A DNA stretch of 64,000 nucleotides from Desulfobulbus oralis (GTDB lineage: Bacteria; Desulfobacterota; Desulfobulbia; Desulfobulbales; Desulfobulbaceae). Where the stretch lies: the NCBI RefSeq assembly GCF_002952055.1, contig NZ_CP021255.1:2145501-2209500 (forward strand), given 5' to 3'. Under the pieces are notes generated by a model that was not told the origin of the DNA, did not search any database, and was given only the letters and a program-made list of their open reading frames with translations. A program made the translations under genes and the position numbers. Shown here piece after piece: positions 44,486 to 54,691 of this stretch (position 1 is its first letter; every line of letters starts with the position of its first letter).

Positions 44486-45886
44486 TCATTCCTCTGAGCG
44501 GCGTCCGTTCTGAAGCTTGCGAAAGATGGTACTGCGATTGATATGGAAAAGGCCGGCCACCTTTTGCACAGACCCATGCACTTCAATGGCCTTGCGGAGA
44601 AAATCCCGCTCCATTTCCGCCATGATGTCCTTCAGGGGACGATGACCGGTCAGGATTTCCTCGGAATAGTAGCGTCCATCACCCGTATGACCGCCTGTGA
44701 TGTTGGCCGGCAGGTCCTGAGGGGCCACAAGCGGGCCATTGTGGGTGATGACCAGACTGTGCACCATGTTCTGCAGCTCCCGTACATTGCCGGGCCAGGG
44801 ATAGGTTGCCATCATGTCGAGTGTGACGCCCATGAAGGCCAGCGCCTTGTGGTATTTGCCCATGTACTGTTTCAGGAAATACTCGGCCAGGGGGGGGATG
44901 TCCTCGGGCCGTTCCCTAAGCGGAGGGATGCGCACCGTGGCCACGTTGAGCCGATAGTACAGGTCGCGACGAAAGGCGCCGGCCTCTACGCATTCGGCCA
45001 GGTTGCGATTGGTGGCCGCGATGACACGCACGTTCACCTTGCGGGGCGACGAGGCGCCCACCCGCATGATTTCCCCGTCCTGCAGAACCCGCAGAAGACG
45101 GGTCTGCATGGGCAGGGACAGCTCTCCCACTTCATCCAGAAAGATGGTGCCGCCATCAGCGATTTCAAAATAGCCCGCCTTGCCCCTGCTGGAAGCGCCG
45201 GTAAAGGCGCCGGGATTGTAGCCGAACAGCTCGGATTCGGTCAGCGATTCAGAAATGCCGCCGCAGTCCACCTTGAGCATGACCTTGCCTTTGCGCAGGC
45301 TCAGACTGTGGGTCAGGCGGGCGAACACGTCCTTGCCCGAACCGGTTTCCCCAAGAATCAGCACAGTGGCGTCGGTGGCGGCGAAACGCTCCAGGAGCGC
45401 CATGATTCTGCTCATGGACTGACTGGCGAAAACCAGCGCGTCGGGTTCGTGTTCCTGGGCCATGTGGGCCAGTTGATCATTGATCTGCTCAATGAGCTGG
45501 CGCTGCCCGTCCAGCCGTTCCTGGAGATCGGTCAAACTGGTGACGTCCCGGGCAAAGGTGAGCACCAGGCAAATGGCGCCCGTCTGATCAAAGACCGGAA
45601 AGCCCGACAGCACCAGTTTCTTTCCGTCACTGAGTTGCTGCACACGGGTGGTGGGTTTGCCGGTCCGAACGATTTCCGGGTTGAGGATGTGATCAAAAAT
45701 ACCTTCCTGGACCAGGGAACGCACGTTCTTGCCCACCACACGCTCCTGCTTCAGGCCGGTCAGTTGCTCGTACATCCGGTTGATGTAGAGGGTCATGCCG
45801 GAAACGTCGGAAATGAACAGCCCATCGGGCAGGGTGTCGAGGATGCGCTCGACATATCGGGCGAGAATTTCGTTGGAGCGTCCCAT
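44486..45886 (-). CDS. Sigma-54-dependent PAS-type transcription activator
   Basis: A 466-residue enhancer-binding protein. Residues ~12-125 are a PAS domain (YVERILDTLPDGLFISDVSG), so a cofactor or ligand is sensed directly. Residues ~150-390 form the AAA+ domain: GETGSGKDVFARL (Walker A), SELFGYNPGAFTGASSRG (GAFTGA loop contacting sigma-54) and GGTIFLDEVGELSL (Walker B). The C-terminus is a Fis-type helix-turn-helix (VQKVAGLFHINRSTIFRKLQ). It lies downstream of islA-islB on the same strand and is the natural regulator of the taurine/isethionate genes, whose divergent gap carries sigma-54 promoters. No strong Shine-Dalgarno fits the ATG at 45886, so the start is uncertain. Confidence 0.88.
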   Translation of the reverse strand: MGRSNEILARYVERILDTLPDGLFISDVSGMTLYINRMYEQLTGLKQERVVGKNVRSLVQEGIFDHILNPEIVRTGKPTTRVQQLSDGKKLVLSGFPVFDQTGAICLVLTFARDVTSLTDLQERLDGQRQLIEQINDQLAHMAQEHEPDALVFASQSMSRIMALLERFAATDATVLILGETGSGKDVFARLTHSLSLRKGKVMLKVDCGGISESLTESELFGYNPGAFTGASSRGKAGYFEIADGGTIFLDEVGELSLPMQTRLLRVLQDGEIMRVGASSPRKVNVRVIAATNRNLAECVEAGAFRRDLYYRLNVATVRIPPLRERPEDIPPLAEYFLKQYMGKYHKALAFMGVTLDMMATYPWPGNVRELQNMVHSLVITHNGPLVAPQDLPANITGGHTGDGRYYSEEILTGHRPLKDIMAEMERDFLRKAIEVHGSVQKVAGLFHINRSTIFRKLQNGRRSEE

Positions 45887-46094
45887 GGCGACATGAAGAA
45901 GATAGGATATATCTTACAGGGCTTGCGCCAAAAGCTGCCACCAAATGGCTGGGCGGGTCTTCTGCTGCCGATTCATTATATCGATTGGGCGCGACGGTGG
46001 CAATGCCGTCCTTTGGCTCCCCGTTTTTGCGTGCTCCGTCAAAAATGTCGGCGATCCCGGCAATCAGGCTTCAGATCCGCAAGGCTTTGAAACT

Positions 46095-47051
46095 TCATGC
46101 GGGATTGCGTACGCGCGCTCCCAGAACCTCCTTCGCAACGCCCAGGAGCCGGGAGAACAGGACCTCGTCCAGTTTGGTCGCGCCCATGGGCGGGGTACGT
46201 CCCAGAAATTCGTACTTCTGGGTACCCAGCCGGTGGTAGGGCAGCATCTCATACTCCACCTGTCCGTAGGGTTTGATGAACTCGGCGATGGCCCGGATGC
46301 TTGCCTCGTTGTCGTTGAAGCCGGGAATGACCGGCGTTCGGGCGAGCACCGGCAGTTCGGGGAATTCCGTGACCAGAATCCGGAAATTCTCCAGGATGGT
46401 CTCGTTGGAGTGGCCGGTCTGTTCCTTGTGTACGGCGCTGTCCATGTGCTTGAGGTCAAAGAGCACGTAGTTGAGGTATGGCGCTGCGGCACGCAGGGTT
46501 GCAGCCGGCACCATGGCGCAGGTTTCCACTGCGGTCTTGAGACGGTGGGCGCGCGCCTGCCGCAGCAGTGCCACGGCAAAGTCGGCGTGGAGGAGCGGCT
46601 CGCCTCCGGAGATGGTCATGCCGCCACCCGAGCGCGAGTAGAAGATGGCGTCCTTTTGCACCGCCGAGAGCACATCCGCGACAGAGCGTGTGCTCCCGTA
46701 AACCAGAAGCGCCTGCGCCGGGCAGGCCGCCACGCAGGGCATGGCAGCGCAATCGGCACAGTACTTACGGTCAAGCACCGGCTTGTCATCATCGCCGCGG
46801 CGAATGGCATGGCTGGGACAGGCGTCAATGCAGTGGCCGCATTTGTCCACCTCAAGGCAGCGACCCCGATTGTAGGCCAGTTCCGGAACCACCAGTTGGG
46901 ATTCCGGATTGCTGCACCAGCGGCAACGCAGGGAGCATCCCTTGGAAAAGACGATGGTTCTGATCCCCGGGCCGTCATGCACCGAATATTTCTGGATGTT
47001 GAAGACCGTCCCAGTCTGTGCAAGATCCTGATCCTTATCGACACCTGACAT
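46095..47051 (-). CDS. islB: Isethionate lyase activating enzyme (radical SAM)
   Basis: A 318-residue glycyl-radical-enzyme activase. GCSLRCRWCSNPES (cysteines 39, 43, 46) is the CxxxCxxC motif binding the SAM-linked [4Fe-4S] cluster; two further ferredoxin-like cysteine sets follow (CGHCIDACPSHAI and CAAMPCVAACPAQAL region), as normal for this family, and TISGGEPLL binds SAM. It abstracts hydrogen from the glycine of its partner lyase. It lies 72 bases downstream of islA with a terminator-like hairpin between them, and is named IslB by its partner. Confidence 0.88.
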   Translation of the reverse strand: MSGVDKDQDLAQTGTVFNIQKYSVHDGPGIRTIVFSKGCSLRCRWCSNPESQLVVPELAYNRGRCLEVDKCGHCIDACPSHAIRRGDDDKPVLDRKYCADCAAMPCVAACPAQALLVYGSTRSVADVLSAVQKDAIFYSRSGGGMTISGGEPLLHADFAVALLRQARAHRLKTAVETCAMVPAATLRAAAPYLNYVLFDLKHMDSAVHKEQTGHSNETILENFRILVTEFPELPVLARTPVIPGFNDNEASIRAIAEFIKPYGQVEYEMLPYHRLGTQKYEFLGRTPPMGATKLDEVLFSRLLGVAKEVLGARVRNPA

Positions 47052-47077
47052 GGCAATTTCCCTTTATGCGTTTAAAA

Positions 47078-47107
47078 AAAACGGGGAGGCTTCCGAAAAG
47101 CCTCCCC
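47078..47107 (-). terminator. Hairpin with T-run between islA and islB
   Basis: On the minus strand CGGGGAGGCTT and AAGCCTCCCCG pair and are followed by eight T. It sits between the stop of islA and the start of islB, so it should lower islB transcript relative to islA, consistent with a lyase needed in bulk and an activator needed in small amounts. Confidence 0.75.
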
Positions 47108-47123
47108 GGCATCAAGCCCGGAC

Positions 47124-49625
47124 TTACATGGTTCCGTGTTCGGTACGGGCGATGAGGTCATTCTGCAGATCAGGAGACAGATCCACAAAATAGGCGCTGT
47201 ATCCGGCAATGCGGACGATCAGATTGCGGTACTTCTGGGGATCTTTCTGTGCGGCCAGGAGAGTTTCCCGGTTCAGCACGTTGAACTGCACGTGCCAGAG
47301 TTTCAGGTCGCAGAAAGTCCGGATGAAGGAAACCAGCTTCTCGGTGCCCTGTTCACCTTCAAGACACTTGGGGGTGAATTTGATGTTCAGCATACGGGCG
47401 GCGCGGTCGCGCATACCCATATTCTTGGTGGTGTAGTTCGAGAGCAGGATGGCCGTGGGCCCGTTGACGTCAGCGCCATGGGAGGCGGAGGAACCGTCGG
47501 AGAGCGGGAAGCCGTCGGTGCGGCCGTTGGGCGTGGCGGAAACCACTTTGCCAAAGGGCACGTGGGAGGTAAAGGGCACGTAGCGCACGTCGTTGTGCAT
47601 GCCCAGATCCCGCATGGAGTACTTGCCGCCGTATTCCACGGAAAGTTTGTCAACCTCGCGGCCGATAGCGTCTGCATATTCGTCGTTGTTGCCATAGCAG
47701 GGCGTGGAGCGCAGCAAGGCGCGCACATCTTCATAGCCTTCGAAGTCCGCGTCAATGGCCTGGATCAGTTTGTCCATGCTCAGCTTCTTCTCCTCAAAGA
47801 CCAGCTTCTTCACCGCTGCCAGCGAATCCACCACCGTACCGAAACCAATATACTCGAAGTAGCCCAGGTTGATGCCTTCCGGAATCTGCTCCTGGTGCAG
47901 GTCGATGCAGTGCTTCATGCTCAGGTCGTGCATGGCTGAACCCATGGGCTGCGCAAAATGCTGTGCCCGCAGCTTGTTGATGATATACTGCTGGGTAAAG
48001 GCCGTCTTGACGAACAGCAGATGCTGCTGCACATAGGCGTTCCAGAATTCATCCCAGGTCTTGAAACTGCGGGGATCGCCGGTCTCAATGCCCAAAACCT
48101 GATCACCATACTTCTTCATCCGGCCGTTGCGCAGCACCATTTCCAGCGCAGCGGCAAAATTGATGTAGGCGCCGCCAGAGGTGTAGGTGTCGCGGTTGGG
48201 CATCCGGGCCTCGGTGCAACCGGACACGGCATAATCCAGCGCTTCCTCGAAGGTCGCGCCCTTGGAGACGTACAGCGGCACCACCTCCTCGTCGTTGATC
48301 AGCTTGGGGAAGCCGGATCCGAACTTGATGGTCTCAGCCACATCCCAGAGATAAGACTCGGGCGCGCGGGAATGGATGCGGGCCGCCAGATCCGGGTAGT
48401 GCAGCGGAAACTCCCGCTTGGACTTGAGGATAAGCGAGGTCAGCTCGTTGCTGGCGTCACGGCCGTCGGGAGTCTGGCCGCCAACGGTCACGGCCTCCCA
48501 GTGGGCATAGCCCTCGTTGAAGGCGCCGCCAGTGGGGGAAATGTACATGTCGATGAATTCGGCCATGCCCACCCACATGCATTCCAGAAGCTCCATGGCC
48601 TGGCTGTCGGTCAGGATCCCCGCCGCCCGGTCCTGCTGGTAGTAGGGATAAAAATACTGGTCCATGCGACCGTTGGAAATGGTGGTGCCTGTCTTCTGCT
48701 CCATACGGGAGAACATCTGGGTGAACCACTGGCTTTGGCAGGCCTCGTAGAAATTGCGGGCCGGCTCGCCCGGCACATGCTCGGCGTTTTCCGCCATGCG
48801 CAAAAGCTCTGCCTTGCGGACGGGGTCCGTCTCCACGGCAGCCTTTTGGCGGGCCGCCTCGGCGTGACGTTTCGCCCAGAGCACAATGGCGTCGCACACG
48901 ATGACGATGGCTTCCAGAAAGGGGCGTTTCTCGCACCGGTCCTTCGGGCTCATCGGGTCAAGGGCGGCCAGCTTCTCCTCGGCCTCTTTTTTGATGCCGT
49001 TGAAGCCCCGCTTCAGAATTTTGCCATAGTCGTGCACCCACTGAATGGACGAACGGAAGGAAGCGGTCTCATTGACGATGAAGCGGGAGATCAGGCCCCG
49101 GGGATCATCGTAGGTCAGTTTGTGCACCTCCGGCGGCAGGGCCGCGTTCAGGGACTCGTGAAAGGTCTTGCCCTTCCAGTAGGGTGCGATCTCCTCGATG
49201 ACGCGCTTGGCGTCCTCGGGGGTGATGGTCGCCGGAGAGGTCTTGCGGGTGGGCAGATCGCGCACGGCAATGTCCAGAAAATCGCCGTCCAGCTCGGGAT
49301 ACAGGATGCCATAACGGCCATCGCAGCCGGCCCGGCCCAACAGAAGCTGATCGTCCTGCACATACACCGTGATGTTGCGGGCGATGTGCATCAGCGCCTT
49401 GGCCCAGCGCAGCACCAGAGGCTGGCCTTCGGTCTCCTGCATGGACTGTGTGAAGTACAGGGCGCGTTCGATGTCGATACGCGGCTTTTGGCCTTCAAAA
49501 CGGTCCAGCAGTTTGAAGACGCGGGAGTGGGTTTTGCGGAACTTGTCTTCCTTGCCCTCAATCTGGTCAAAGACGCGTTGTTCCTGGGGAGACTGACACT
49601 CGCAGGTCGGCACGGGATTGTACAT
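47124..49625 (-). CDS. islA: Isethionate sulfite-lyase (glycyl radical enzyme)
   Basis: An 833-residue glycyl radical enzyme. The glycyl loop [11 protein letters not shown] places the radical on Gly808. The catalytic loop [19 protein letters not shown] gives Cys470 and Glu472. Arg191 and Gln195 (SFRSSIQWV) and RYVPF (Arg681, Phe685) match the substrate-binding set I recall for the Bilophila wadsworthia isethionate lyase (R189, Q193, R678, F682, C468, E470, G805). It cleaves the C-S bond of isethionate to acetaldehyde and sulfite. Neighbours tpa, sarD and ald complete the taurine pathway. The start (AAGGAG upstream) is [11 protein letters not shown] choline or diol lyase is unlikely given the CTE loop and context. 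Confidence 0.9.
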   Translation of the reverse strand: MYNPVPTCECQSPQEQRVFDQIEGKEDKFRKTHSRVFKLLDRFEGQKPRIDIERALYFTQSMQETEGQPLVLRWAKALMHIARNITVYVQDDQLLLGRAGCDGRYGILYPELDGDFLDIAVRDLPTRKTSPATITPEDAKRVIEEIAPYWKGKTFHESLNAALPPEVHKLTYDDPRGLISRFIVNETASFRSSIQWVHDYGKILKRGFNGIKKEAEEKLAALDPMSPKDRCEKRPFLEAIVIVCDAIVLWAKRHAEAARQKAAVETDPVRKAELLRMAENAEHVPGEPARNFYEACQSQWFTQMFSRMEQKTGTTISNGRMDQYFYPYYQQDRAAGILTDSQAMELLECMWVGMAEFIDMYISPTGGAFNEGYAHWEAVTVGGQTPDGRDASNELTSLILKSKREFPLHYPDLAARIHSRAPESYLWDVAETIKFGSGFPKLINDEEVVPLYVSKGATFEEALDYAVSGCTEARMPNRDTYTSGGAYINFAAALEMVLRNGRMKKYGDQVLGIETGDPRSFKTWDEFWNAYVQQHLLFVKTAFTQQYIINKLRAQHFAQPMGSAMHDLSMKHCIDLHQEQIPEGINLGYFEYIGFGTVVDSLAAVKKLVFEEKKLSMDKLIQAIDADFEGYEDVRALLRSTPCYGNNDEYADAIGREVDKLSVEYGGKYSMRDLGMHNDVRYVPFTSHVPFGKVVSATPNGRTDGFPLSDGSSASHGADVNGPTAILLSNYTTKNMGMRDRAARMLNIKFTPKCLEGEQGTEKLVSFIRTFCDLKLWHVQFNVLNRETLLAAQKDPQKYRNLIVRIAGYSAYFVDLSPDLQNDLIARTEHGTM

Positions 49626-49704
49626 GGCTCAACTCCTTGAAAAAAATGTGAGTAAAAAAAGCTGCTGCGCCCGATTGCTCATACCTCAATTGGCATTTTT
49701 ATAG

Positions 49705-49721
49705 TAGCATAAGCCATGCCA
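49705..49721 (-). promoter_or_regulatory. Sigma-54 promoter for islA
   Basis: On the minus strand TGGCATGGCTTATGCTA shows GG and GC ten bases apart, as in the TGGCAC-N5-TTGCA consensus (two mismatches). It lies 80 bases before the islA start and fits the sigma-54 activator encoded downstream of islB. Confidence 0.5.
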
Positions 49722-50167
49722 TATTCGCAGCCTCCGGCAATCTGTCCGAACCGGGATGTAACTCGCTGAAATATAGTTATCATGGGGAAGCGGTGCGCAA
49801 AATTGCCCGCAGCGCTGCCCACACAGACGTGAACTGTTGCGAATTTGCACCTCTTGAAAGTCAATATTACTCCAATTCCTTTTGATGGTGCAAAATTGCA
49901 GCGGATTGCCCGGGCATGCCCAGGCCCATTCATCAAAGTATATTATATTTCCCATTAATATTACTGCATAATTACCCGGCACTCCTGCGCATCCCTGCCC
50001 CGGGGAAAATGATGTGTTTTTGCGACGGTTATTGCACTACTCGGATAGGGCAAAGCCCCTGGCCAATTGATATAAGACTTTGAAAACAGAGCGAAAAACC
50101 AGGTAAATCAAGGCAATAATGGCTTTGAACGACCTTGGCCGCATGTTGCAGGATTGCGCCGAATGGG
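49722..50167. other. Divergent regulatory region between islA and ald
   Basis: About 450 bases, AT-richer in the middle, with no convincing gene although open frames cross it. It separates the two sigma-54 promoters and should contain the upstream activator sites; I did not find an obvious dyad repeat. Confidence 0.4.
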
Positions 50168-50184
50168 TGGCACGCATTGTGCTT
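50168..50184 (+). promoter_or_regulatory. Sigma-54 promoter for ald
   Basis: TGGCACGCATTGTGCTT matches the sigma-54 consensus closely, with exactly ten bases between GG and GC. It lies about 85 bases before the ald start. Confidence 0.65.
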
Positions 50185-50268
50185 TATAATGAAAAGCAGC
50201 CAGGGCCCGGGCTGTCTGGCAGGGCAGCAGTACATTAAACATTCATACACAACAAAGGAGTACAGCAA

Positions 50269-51402
50269 ATGCTAGTAGGTGTTCCCAAAGAAATCAAGGC
50301 ACAGGAGAACCGTGTTGGCATCACTCCCGCCGGAGTTTACGCTCTGGTTGGCGCTGGCCACAAGGTCGTTGTGGAGAAAGGCGCCGGTTTGGGCAGCATG
50401 ATCACTGACGAAGAGTTCGTAGCCGCAGGGGCCAAGATGGTCGGCACCGCCAAGGAATGCTGGGATGCCGAGATGGTCGTGAAGGTGAAGGAACCCTTGC
50501 CGCCCGAGTACGACCTGTTCCATGAGGGGCTGATTCTGTTCACCTATCTGCACCTCGCCCCCGAGCCCGCCCTGACCAAGGCCCTGATCGACAAAAAGGT
50601 CGTGGGCATTGCCTACGAAACCGTCCAGTTTGACAATGGCGGCCTGCCCCTGCTGGCGCCAATGTCCGAAATCGCTGGCCGCATGTCCGTGCAGGTCGGT
50701 GCCCAGATGCTGACCAAGATCGAGGGTGGCATGGGCGTGCTGATGGGTGGAACCGCCGGCGTGCAGGCCGCCCACGTTGTCGTCATCGGCGCCGGCACGG
50801 TGGGTCTGTCCGCGGCCAAGGTGGCTATGGGCATGGGCGCCCGGGTGACCATTATCGACAACAATCTGTTCCGCCTGCGCCAGATCGACGACATCTACGG
50901 CGGCCGCATCCAGACCCTGGCCTCCAATGCCTTCAACATAGCCGCGGCGGTGAAGGATGCCGATCTGGTCGTCGGTTCCGTGCTGATTCCCGGCGCCCTG
51001 ACGCCGAAGCTGGTGACCGAGGACATGGTGCAGGAGATGAAGGCCGGCGCTGCCATTGTGGACGTAGCCATCGATCAGGGCGGCTGCATCGAGCCTACAG
51101 CCAAGCATGGCGCCACCTATCACGATAAGCCTACCTTCAGGCATAAAATCAAGAAGGGCGAGCTGGTCTGCTACTCTGTGGGCAACATGCCAGGCGCTGT
51201 GGCCCGTACGGCCACCTTCACTCTGACCAACGCCACCATGCCGTACATGGTCGCCCTGGCAGACAAGGGCTGGACACAGGCCTGCAGGGATGACAAAGCC
51301 CTGGCCCGTGGCATCAACACCTGCGATGGCAAGGTGTACTTCAAGGCTGTGGCCGAAGCCCTGAACTATAAGCTTGAAAACGTCGCCGATCTGCTGAAGT
51401 GA
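50269..51402 (+). CDS. ald: Alanine dehydrogenase
   Basis: A 377-residue NAD-dependent alanine dehydrogenase. MLVGVPKEIKAQENRVGITP opens the fold, MVVKVKEPLPPEY carries the catalytic lysine, LFTYLHLAPEP the catalytic histidine, and VVIGAGTVGLSAAKVAMGMG the Rossmann loop. In taurine metabolism the transaminase turns pyruvate into alanine; this enzyme turns the alanine back to pyruvate and ammonium. AAAGGAG lies nine bases upstream of the start. It heads the plus-strand ald-tpa-sarD run. Confidence 0.93.
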   Translation: MLVGVPKEIKAQENRVGITPAGVYALVGAGHKVVVEKGAGLGSMITDEEFVAAGAKMVGTAKECWDAEMVVKVKEPLPPEYDLFHEGLILFTYLHLAPEPALTKALIDKKVVGIAYETVQFDNGGLPLLAPMSEIAGRMSVQVGAQMLTKIEGGMGVLMGGTAGVQAAHVVVIGAGTVGLSAAKVAMGMGARVTIIDNNLFRLRQIDDIYGGRIQTLASNAFNIAAAVKDADLVVGSVLIPGALTPKLVTEDMVQEMKAGAAIVDVAIDQGGCIEPTAKHGATYHDKPTFRHKIKKGELVCYSVGNMPGAVARTATFTLTNATMPYMVALADKGWTQACRDDKALARGINTCDGKVYFKAVAEALNYKLENVADLLK

Positions 51403-51516
51403 GATGGGGCAGTGCCCCGCCTCGCGTGCAGACTGAGGGTGGCACAACATCATGGGGGAGCGGGCTCTGCACACTCCTCCCCCTACACAACCTTTTTACG
51501 AGAGGAGGACAAGACC

Positions 51517-52887
51517 ATGTCTTTTAACAAGGAAGAGCTGATCACCTTGGACAAGACGCACGTCTGGCATCATCTGACCCAGCATAAGGGCTTCGAGCCA
51601 GCCATCTATGTCAAGGGCGAGGGCATGCGCGTCACGGATATTGGCGGCAAGACCTATCTCGATGCCGTTTCCGGCGGCGTGTGGACAGTGAACGTGGGTT
51701 ATGGCCGCAAGGAAATCGTGGATGCGGTGGCCGCGCAGATGATGGATCTGTGCTACTTCGCCAACGGCATTGGCAACGTGCCCACCATCAAATTTTCCGA
51801 AAAGCTGATTGCCAAGATGCCCGGCCTGAGCCGTGTGTATCTTTCCAACTCCGGTTCCGAGGCCAACGAGAAGGCTTTCAAGATCGTTCGTCAGATTGGC
51901 CAGCTCAAGCACAAGGGCAAAAAGACCGGCATCATCTATCGTGACCGCGACTACCACGGCACGACCATCACCGCCTTGAGCGCCTGCGGGCAGTTCGAGC
52001 GTCGGGTGCAGTACGGCCCCTTTACCCCTGGCTTCCATGTCTTCCCGGACTGCGATGTGTATCGCTCCAAGTTTGGCCCCTGCGCCGACCTGGGCGTGAA
52101 GATGGCGAAGCAACTGGAAGAGGTCATCCTCAGTGTCGGCCCGGATGAAATCGGCGGCGTGATCGTGGAAACCATGACCGCAGGCGGAGGCATTCTGGTG
52201 CCGCCAGAGGGCTATTACGAAACCATGCGCGAAATCTGCGACAAGTATGGCATCCTGCTGATTTTCGACGAGGTGGTTTGTGGCCTGGGCCGTACCGGCA
52301 AGTGGTTCGGCTATCAGTACTGGAACGTGCAGCCCGATATCGTGACCATGGCCAAGGGCGTGGCCTCTGGCTATGCGGCGATTTCCTGCACAGTGACCAC
52401 CGAAAAGGTGTTCCAGGACTTCCTGGCCGACCCGGCGGATCACGACGCCTATTTCCGCGACATCAGCACCTTTGGCGGTTGCACTGCAGGCCCGACAGCG
52501 GCGTTGGCCAACATGGAGATCATCGAGCGGGAGAAGCTGCTGGAAAACTGCGTGACCATGGGCGACTACCTGCTGGAAGGCCTCAAGGGGCTGATGGAGA
52601 AACACGCCATCATTGGCGACGTGCGGGGCCGTGGCCTGTTTGCGGGCATCGAGATTGTGAAGGATCGCGCCACCAAGGAACCCATCGCCGAGGCTGTGGC
52701 CAACGCCATGGTGGGCGCGGCCAAGGCCAATGGAGTGCTTATCGGCAAGACCTCCCGGTCCTTCCGCGAGCTTAACAATACCCTGACGCTGTGCCCGGCT
52801 CTGATCGCCACCAAGTCCGACATCGAAGAGATCGTCGGCGGCATCGACAAGGCCTTCGTCGACATCGAAAAGAAATTCGGCCTCTAA
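51517..52887 (+). CDS. tpa: Taurine-pyruvate aminotransferase
   Basis: A 456-residue class-III PLP aminotransferase. Motifs are LSNSGSEANEKAFKI, DYHGTTITALSACG, ILLIFDEVVCGLGRTG and the PLP-lysine region TMAKGVASGYAAI, followed by STFGGCTAGPTAAL. It moves the amino group of taurine to pyruvate, giving sulfoacetaldehyde and alanine. Substrate is inferred from context between ald and sarD and from close resemblance to the Bilophila enzyme; sequence alone would allow another omega-amino acid. Start at 51517 follows AGAGGAGGAC; the in-frame codons before it are not conserved-looking. Confidence 0.85.
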   Translation: MSFNKEELITLDKTHVWHHLTQHKGFEPAIYVKGEGMRVTDIGGKTYLDAVSGGVWTVNVGYGRKEIVDAVAAQMMDLCYFANGIGNVPTIKFSEKLIAKMPGLSRVYLSNSGSEANEKAFKIVRQIGQLKHKGKKTGIIYRDRDYHGTTITALSACGQFERRVQYGPFTPGFHVFPDCDVYRSKFGPCADLGVKMAKQLEEVILSVGPDEIGGVIVETMTAGGGILVPPEGYYETMREICDKYGILLIFDEVVCGLGRTGKWFGYQYWNVQPDIVTMAKGVASGYAAISCTVTTEKVFQDFLADPADHDAYFRDISTFGGCTAGPTAALANMEIIEREKLLENCVTMGDYLLEGLKGLMEKHAIIGDVRGRGLFAGIEIVKDRATKEPIAEAVANAMVGAAKANGVLIGKTSRSFRELNNTLTLCPALIATKSDIEEIVGGIDKAFVDIEKKFGL

Positions 52888-52991
52888 AGTAGTGAGCGGC
52901 CAGGCGGGCCGGGCTGCCAAAAGTCCGGTCCGCCTCAAACAGCCCGGAGTCCAGTCCAACCCACAACCTGCACACAGGAGGACATCACGTC

Positions 52992-54155
52992 ATGCCTTTT
53001 TCTCATTTCACCGTCAAAAAGATCGTTCACGGCAACGGCTCCATCAAGGATGCCGCCAAGGAAGTCAAGAGCCTCAAGGGCTCCCGTGCCCTGATCGTTA
53101 CCGATCCCGGTCTGGCCAAGCTGAACGTGCAGCAGCCTCTGGAAGAGGTTCTGACCGCGGGCAGCATTGCCTGGGAACTCTTCGCCAAGGCCGAGCTCGA
53201 GCCCAGCATGGATTCCATCCAGGCCTGCGCCGACGCGGCCAAGGACTTCAAGGCCGATGTGCTCATCGGCTTCGGCGGCGGCAGCGCCCTGGACACCACC
53301 AAGGCCGCCGCTGTGCTGCTCTCCAACGAGGGGCCGATTGACAAATATTTCGGTATGAACCTGGTGCCCAATCCGTCCCTGCCCAAGATACTGATTCCCA
53401 CCACAGCGGGAACGGGCAGCGAAATGACCAACATCTCCGTTCTGGCCGACACCAAGAACGGCGGCAAGAAGGGCGTGGTTTCCGAGCACATGTACGCCGA
53501 CGTGGTGCTGCTCGACGCGTCGCTCACCGTGGGCTTGCCCCCGCGTGTCACCGCGATGACCGGCGTTGACGCCTTCGTGCACGCCATGGAGTCCTTCTGC
53601 GGCATCGCGGCCACCCCCATCACCGACGCCCTCAACCTGGCCGCCATGAAAATGGTGGGCGCCAACATCCGGCAGGCCTACGCCAACGGTGGCAATCTGG
53701 CCGCCCGGGACGCCATGCTCTACGGCTCGGCCCTGGCCGGCATGGGCTTTGGCAACACGCAAAACGGCATCATTCATGCGGTGGGCACCACCTTGCCTGT
53801 GGAGTGCCACATCCCTCATGGCCTGGCGATAGCCATTTGTTCCCCCTTCTCCGTGGGCTTCAACTACATCGCCAATCCGGACAAGTACGCCACTGTGGCC
53901 GATATTCTGCGTGGCGAAGACCGCGTCGGCATGATGAGTGTGCTTGACCGCGCCGCCGATGTGGAGGCCGCTTTCCGCGATCTGCTGCGGGATCTCGACA
54001 TCAAGACCGGCCTTGCCCACTACAAGGTGAAGAAAGAAGACCTGCCGGCCAGTGCCGACCGCGCCTTTGCCGCCAAGCGCCTGCTGGACAACAACCCCAG
54101 AAAGGCCAGTCGCGACCAGATTCTGGCCCTGTTGGAGGCGAATTTCGAGAACTGA
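52992..54155 (+). CDS. sarD: Sulfoacetaldehyde reductase (iron-type alcohol dehydrogenase)
   Basis: A 387-residue group-III, metal-dependent alcohol dehydrogenase. FGGGSALDTTKAAAVLL is the NAD loop and ITAMTGVDAFVHAMES plus NGIIHAVGTTLPVECHIPHG supply the Asp and His metal ligands. In Bilophila the homolog reduces sulfoacetaldehyde to isethionate with NADH, the step between tpa and islA, and this gene lies just after tpa. The start has AGGAGGACATCACGTC upstream. Iron as the metal is assumed from the family. Confidence 0.85.
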   Translation: MPFSHFTVKKIVHGNGSIKDAAKEVKSLKGSRALIVTDPGLAKLNVQQPLEEVLTAGSIAWELFAKAELEPSMDSIQACADAAKDFKADVLIGFGGGSALDTTKAAAVLLSNEGPIDKYFGMNLVPNPSLPKILIPTTAGTGSEMTNISVLADTKNGGKKGVVSEHMYADVVLLDASLTVGLPPRVTAMTGVDAFVHAMESFCGIAATPITDALNLAAMKMVGANIRQAYANGGNLAARDAMLYGSALAGMGFGNTQNGIIHAVGTTLPVECHIPHGLAIAICSPFSVGFNYIANPDKYATVADILRGEDRVGMMSVLDRAADVEAAFRDLLRDLDIKTGLAHYKVKKEDLPASADRAFAAKRLLDNNPRKASRDQILALLEANFEN

Positions 54156-54267
54156 GCCCAGATCCGGAGCACGGACGCTTTATCCGCTTCAGGAGCACGT
54201 AAAGCCGTCGAAAGCTTTGTCTTGCAGTGCGGCTGATTGTTACGATTATTCTTTCTTCTTTTGCAAC

Positions 54268-54321
54268 AGTGGGGGAGCCTGGCATGGAACGTATATCGAT
54301 CATACCATGGTTGCCCCCACT
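54268..54321. repeat. Dyad repeat downstream of sarD
   Basis: AGTGGGGG and CCCCCACT pair across ~38 bases, with an inner CATGG/CCATG pair. No T-run follows, so it may be an RNA stabiliser or the relic of a mobile end rather than a terminator. Confidence 0.4.
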
Positions 54322-54608
54322 ATCCAGCAAGCCGCTATCGGAGCCCCTGGAATTCAGGCGGGGCTTGTCAGCGGTCAGGTGTTCAAATGATGTGGAGGTG
54401 AACCTGAAAGGAAAATTTGAAGCATAACTGTTCTTTTTCGACCAATTCAATTGGACAACGAGGCCGAAATCACCTCTCCGCGCATTGCGGTACGCTGGTA
54501 TTATTCGTTGTTTTGTGCATGAACGGGTGCATCTTTTTTGGAAGATCAACACATTTCCTCCAAGAATGAGCCATGAACCGGTAGTCATTGCCTCCAGGGA
54601 AGCCAGCC

Positions 54609-54646
54609 GATCCGCATGAACCATTACTGATCCGCATGAACCATTA
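54609..54646. repeat. Two 18-bp direct repeats, 20-bp period
   Basis: GATCCGCATGAACCATTA occurs at 54609-54626 and again at 54629-54646, about 45 bases before the APC permease start. Two same-side half-turn-spaced repeats (about two helical turns) suit binding of a regulator. Confidence 0.45.
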
Positions 54647-54691
54647 ATGAGATGGAGCAGAAATGGCGCTGAACACATTGAAGGAGGAATT

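Noticed and set aside
50129-50150. Second sigma-54-like site TGGCCGCATGTTGCA
   Set aside because: Only nine bases lie between GG and GC; the site at 50168 has the right ten-base spacing and a better match.
50272-52959. Long minus-strand frames opposite ald and tpa
   Set aside because: Shadow frames of well-recognised plus-strand genes.
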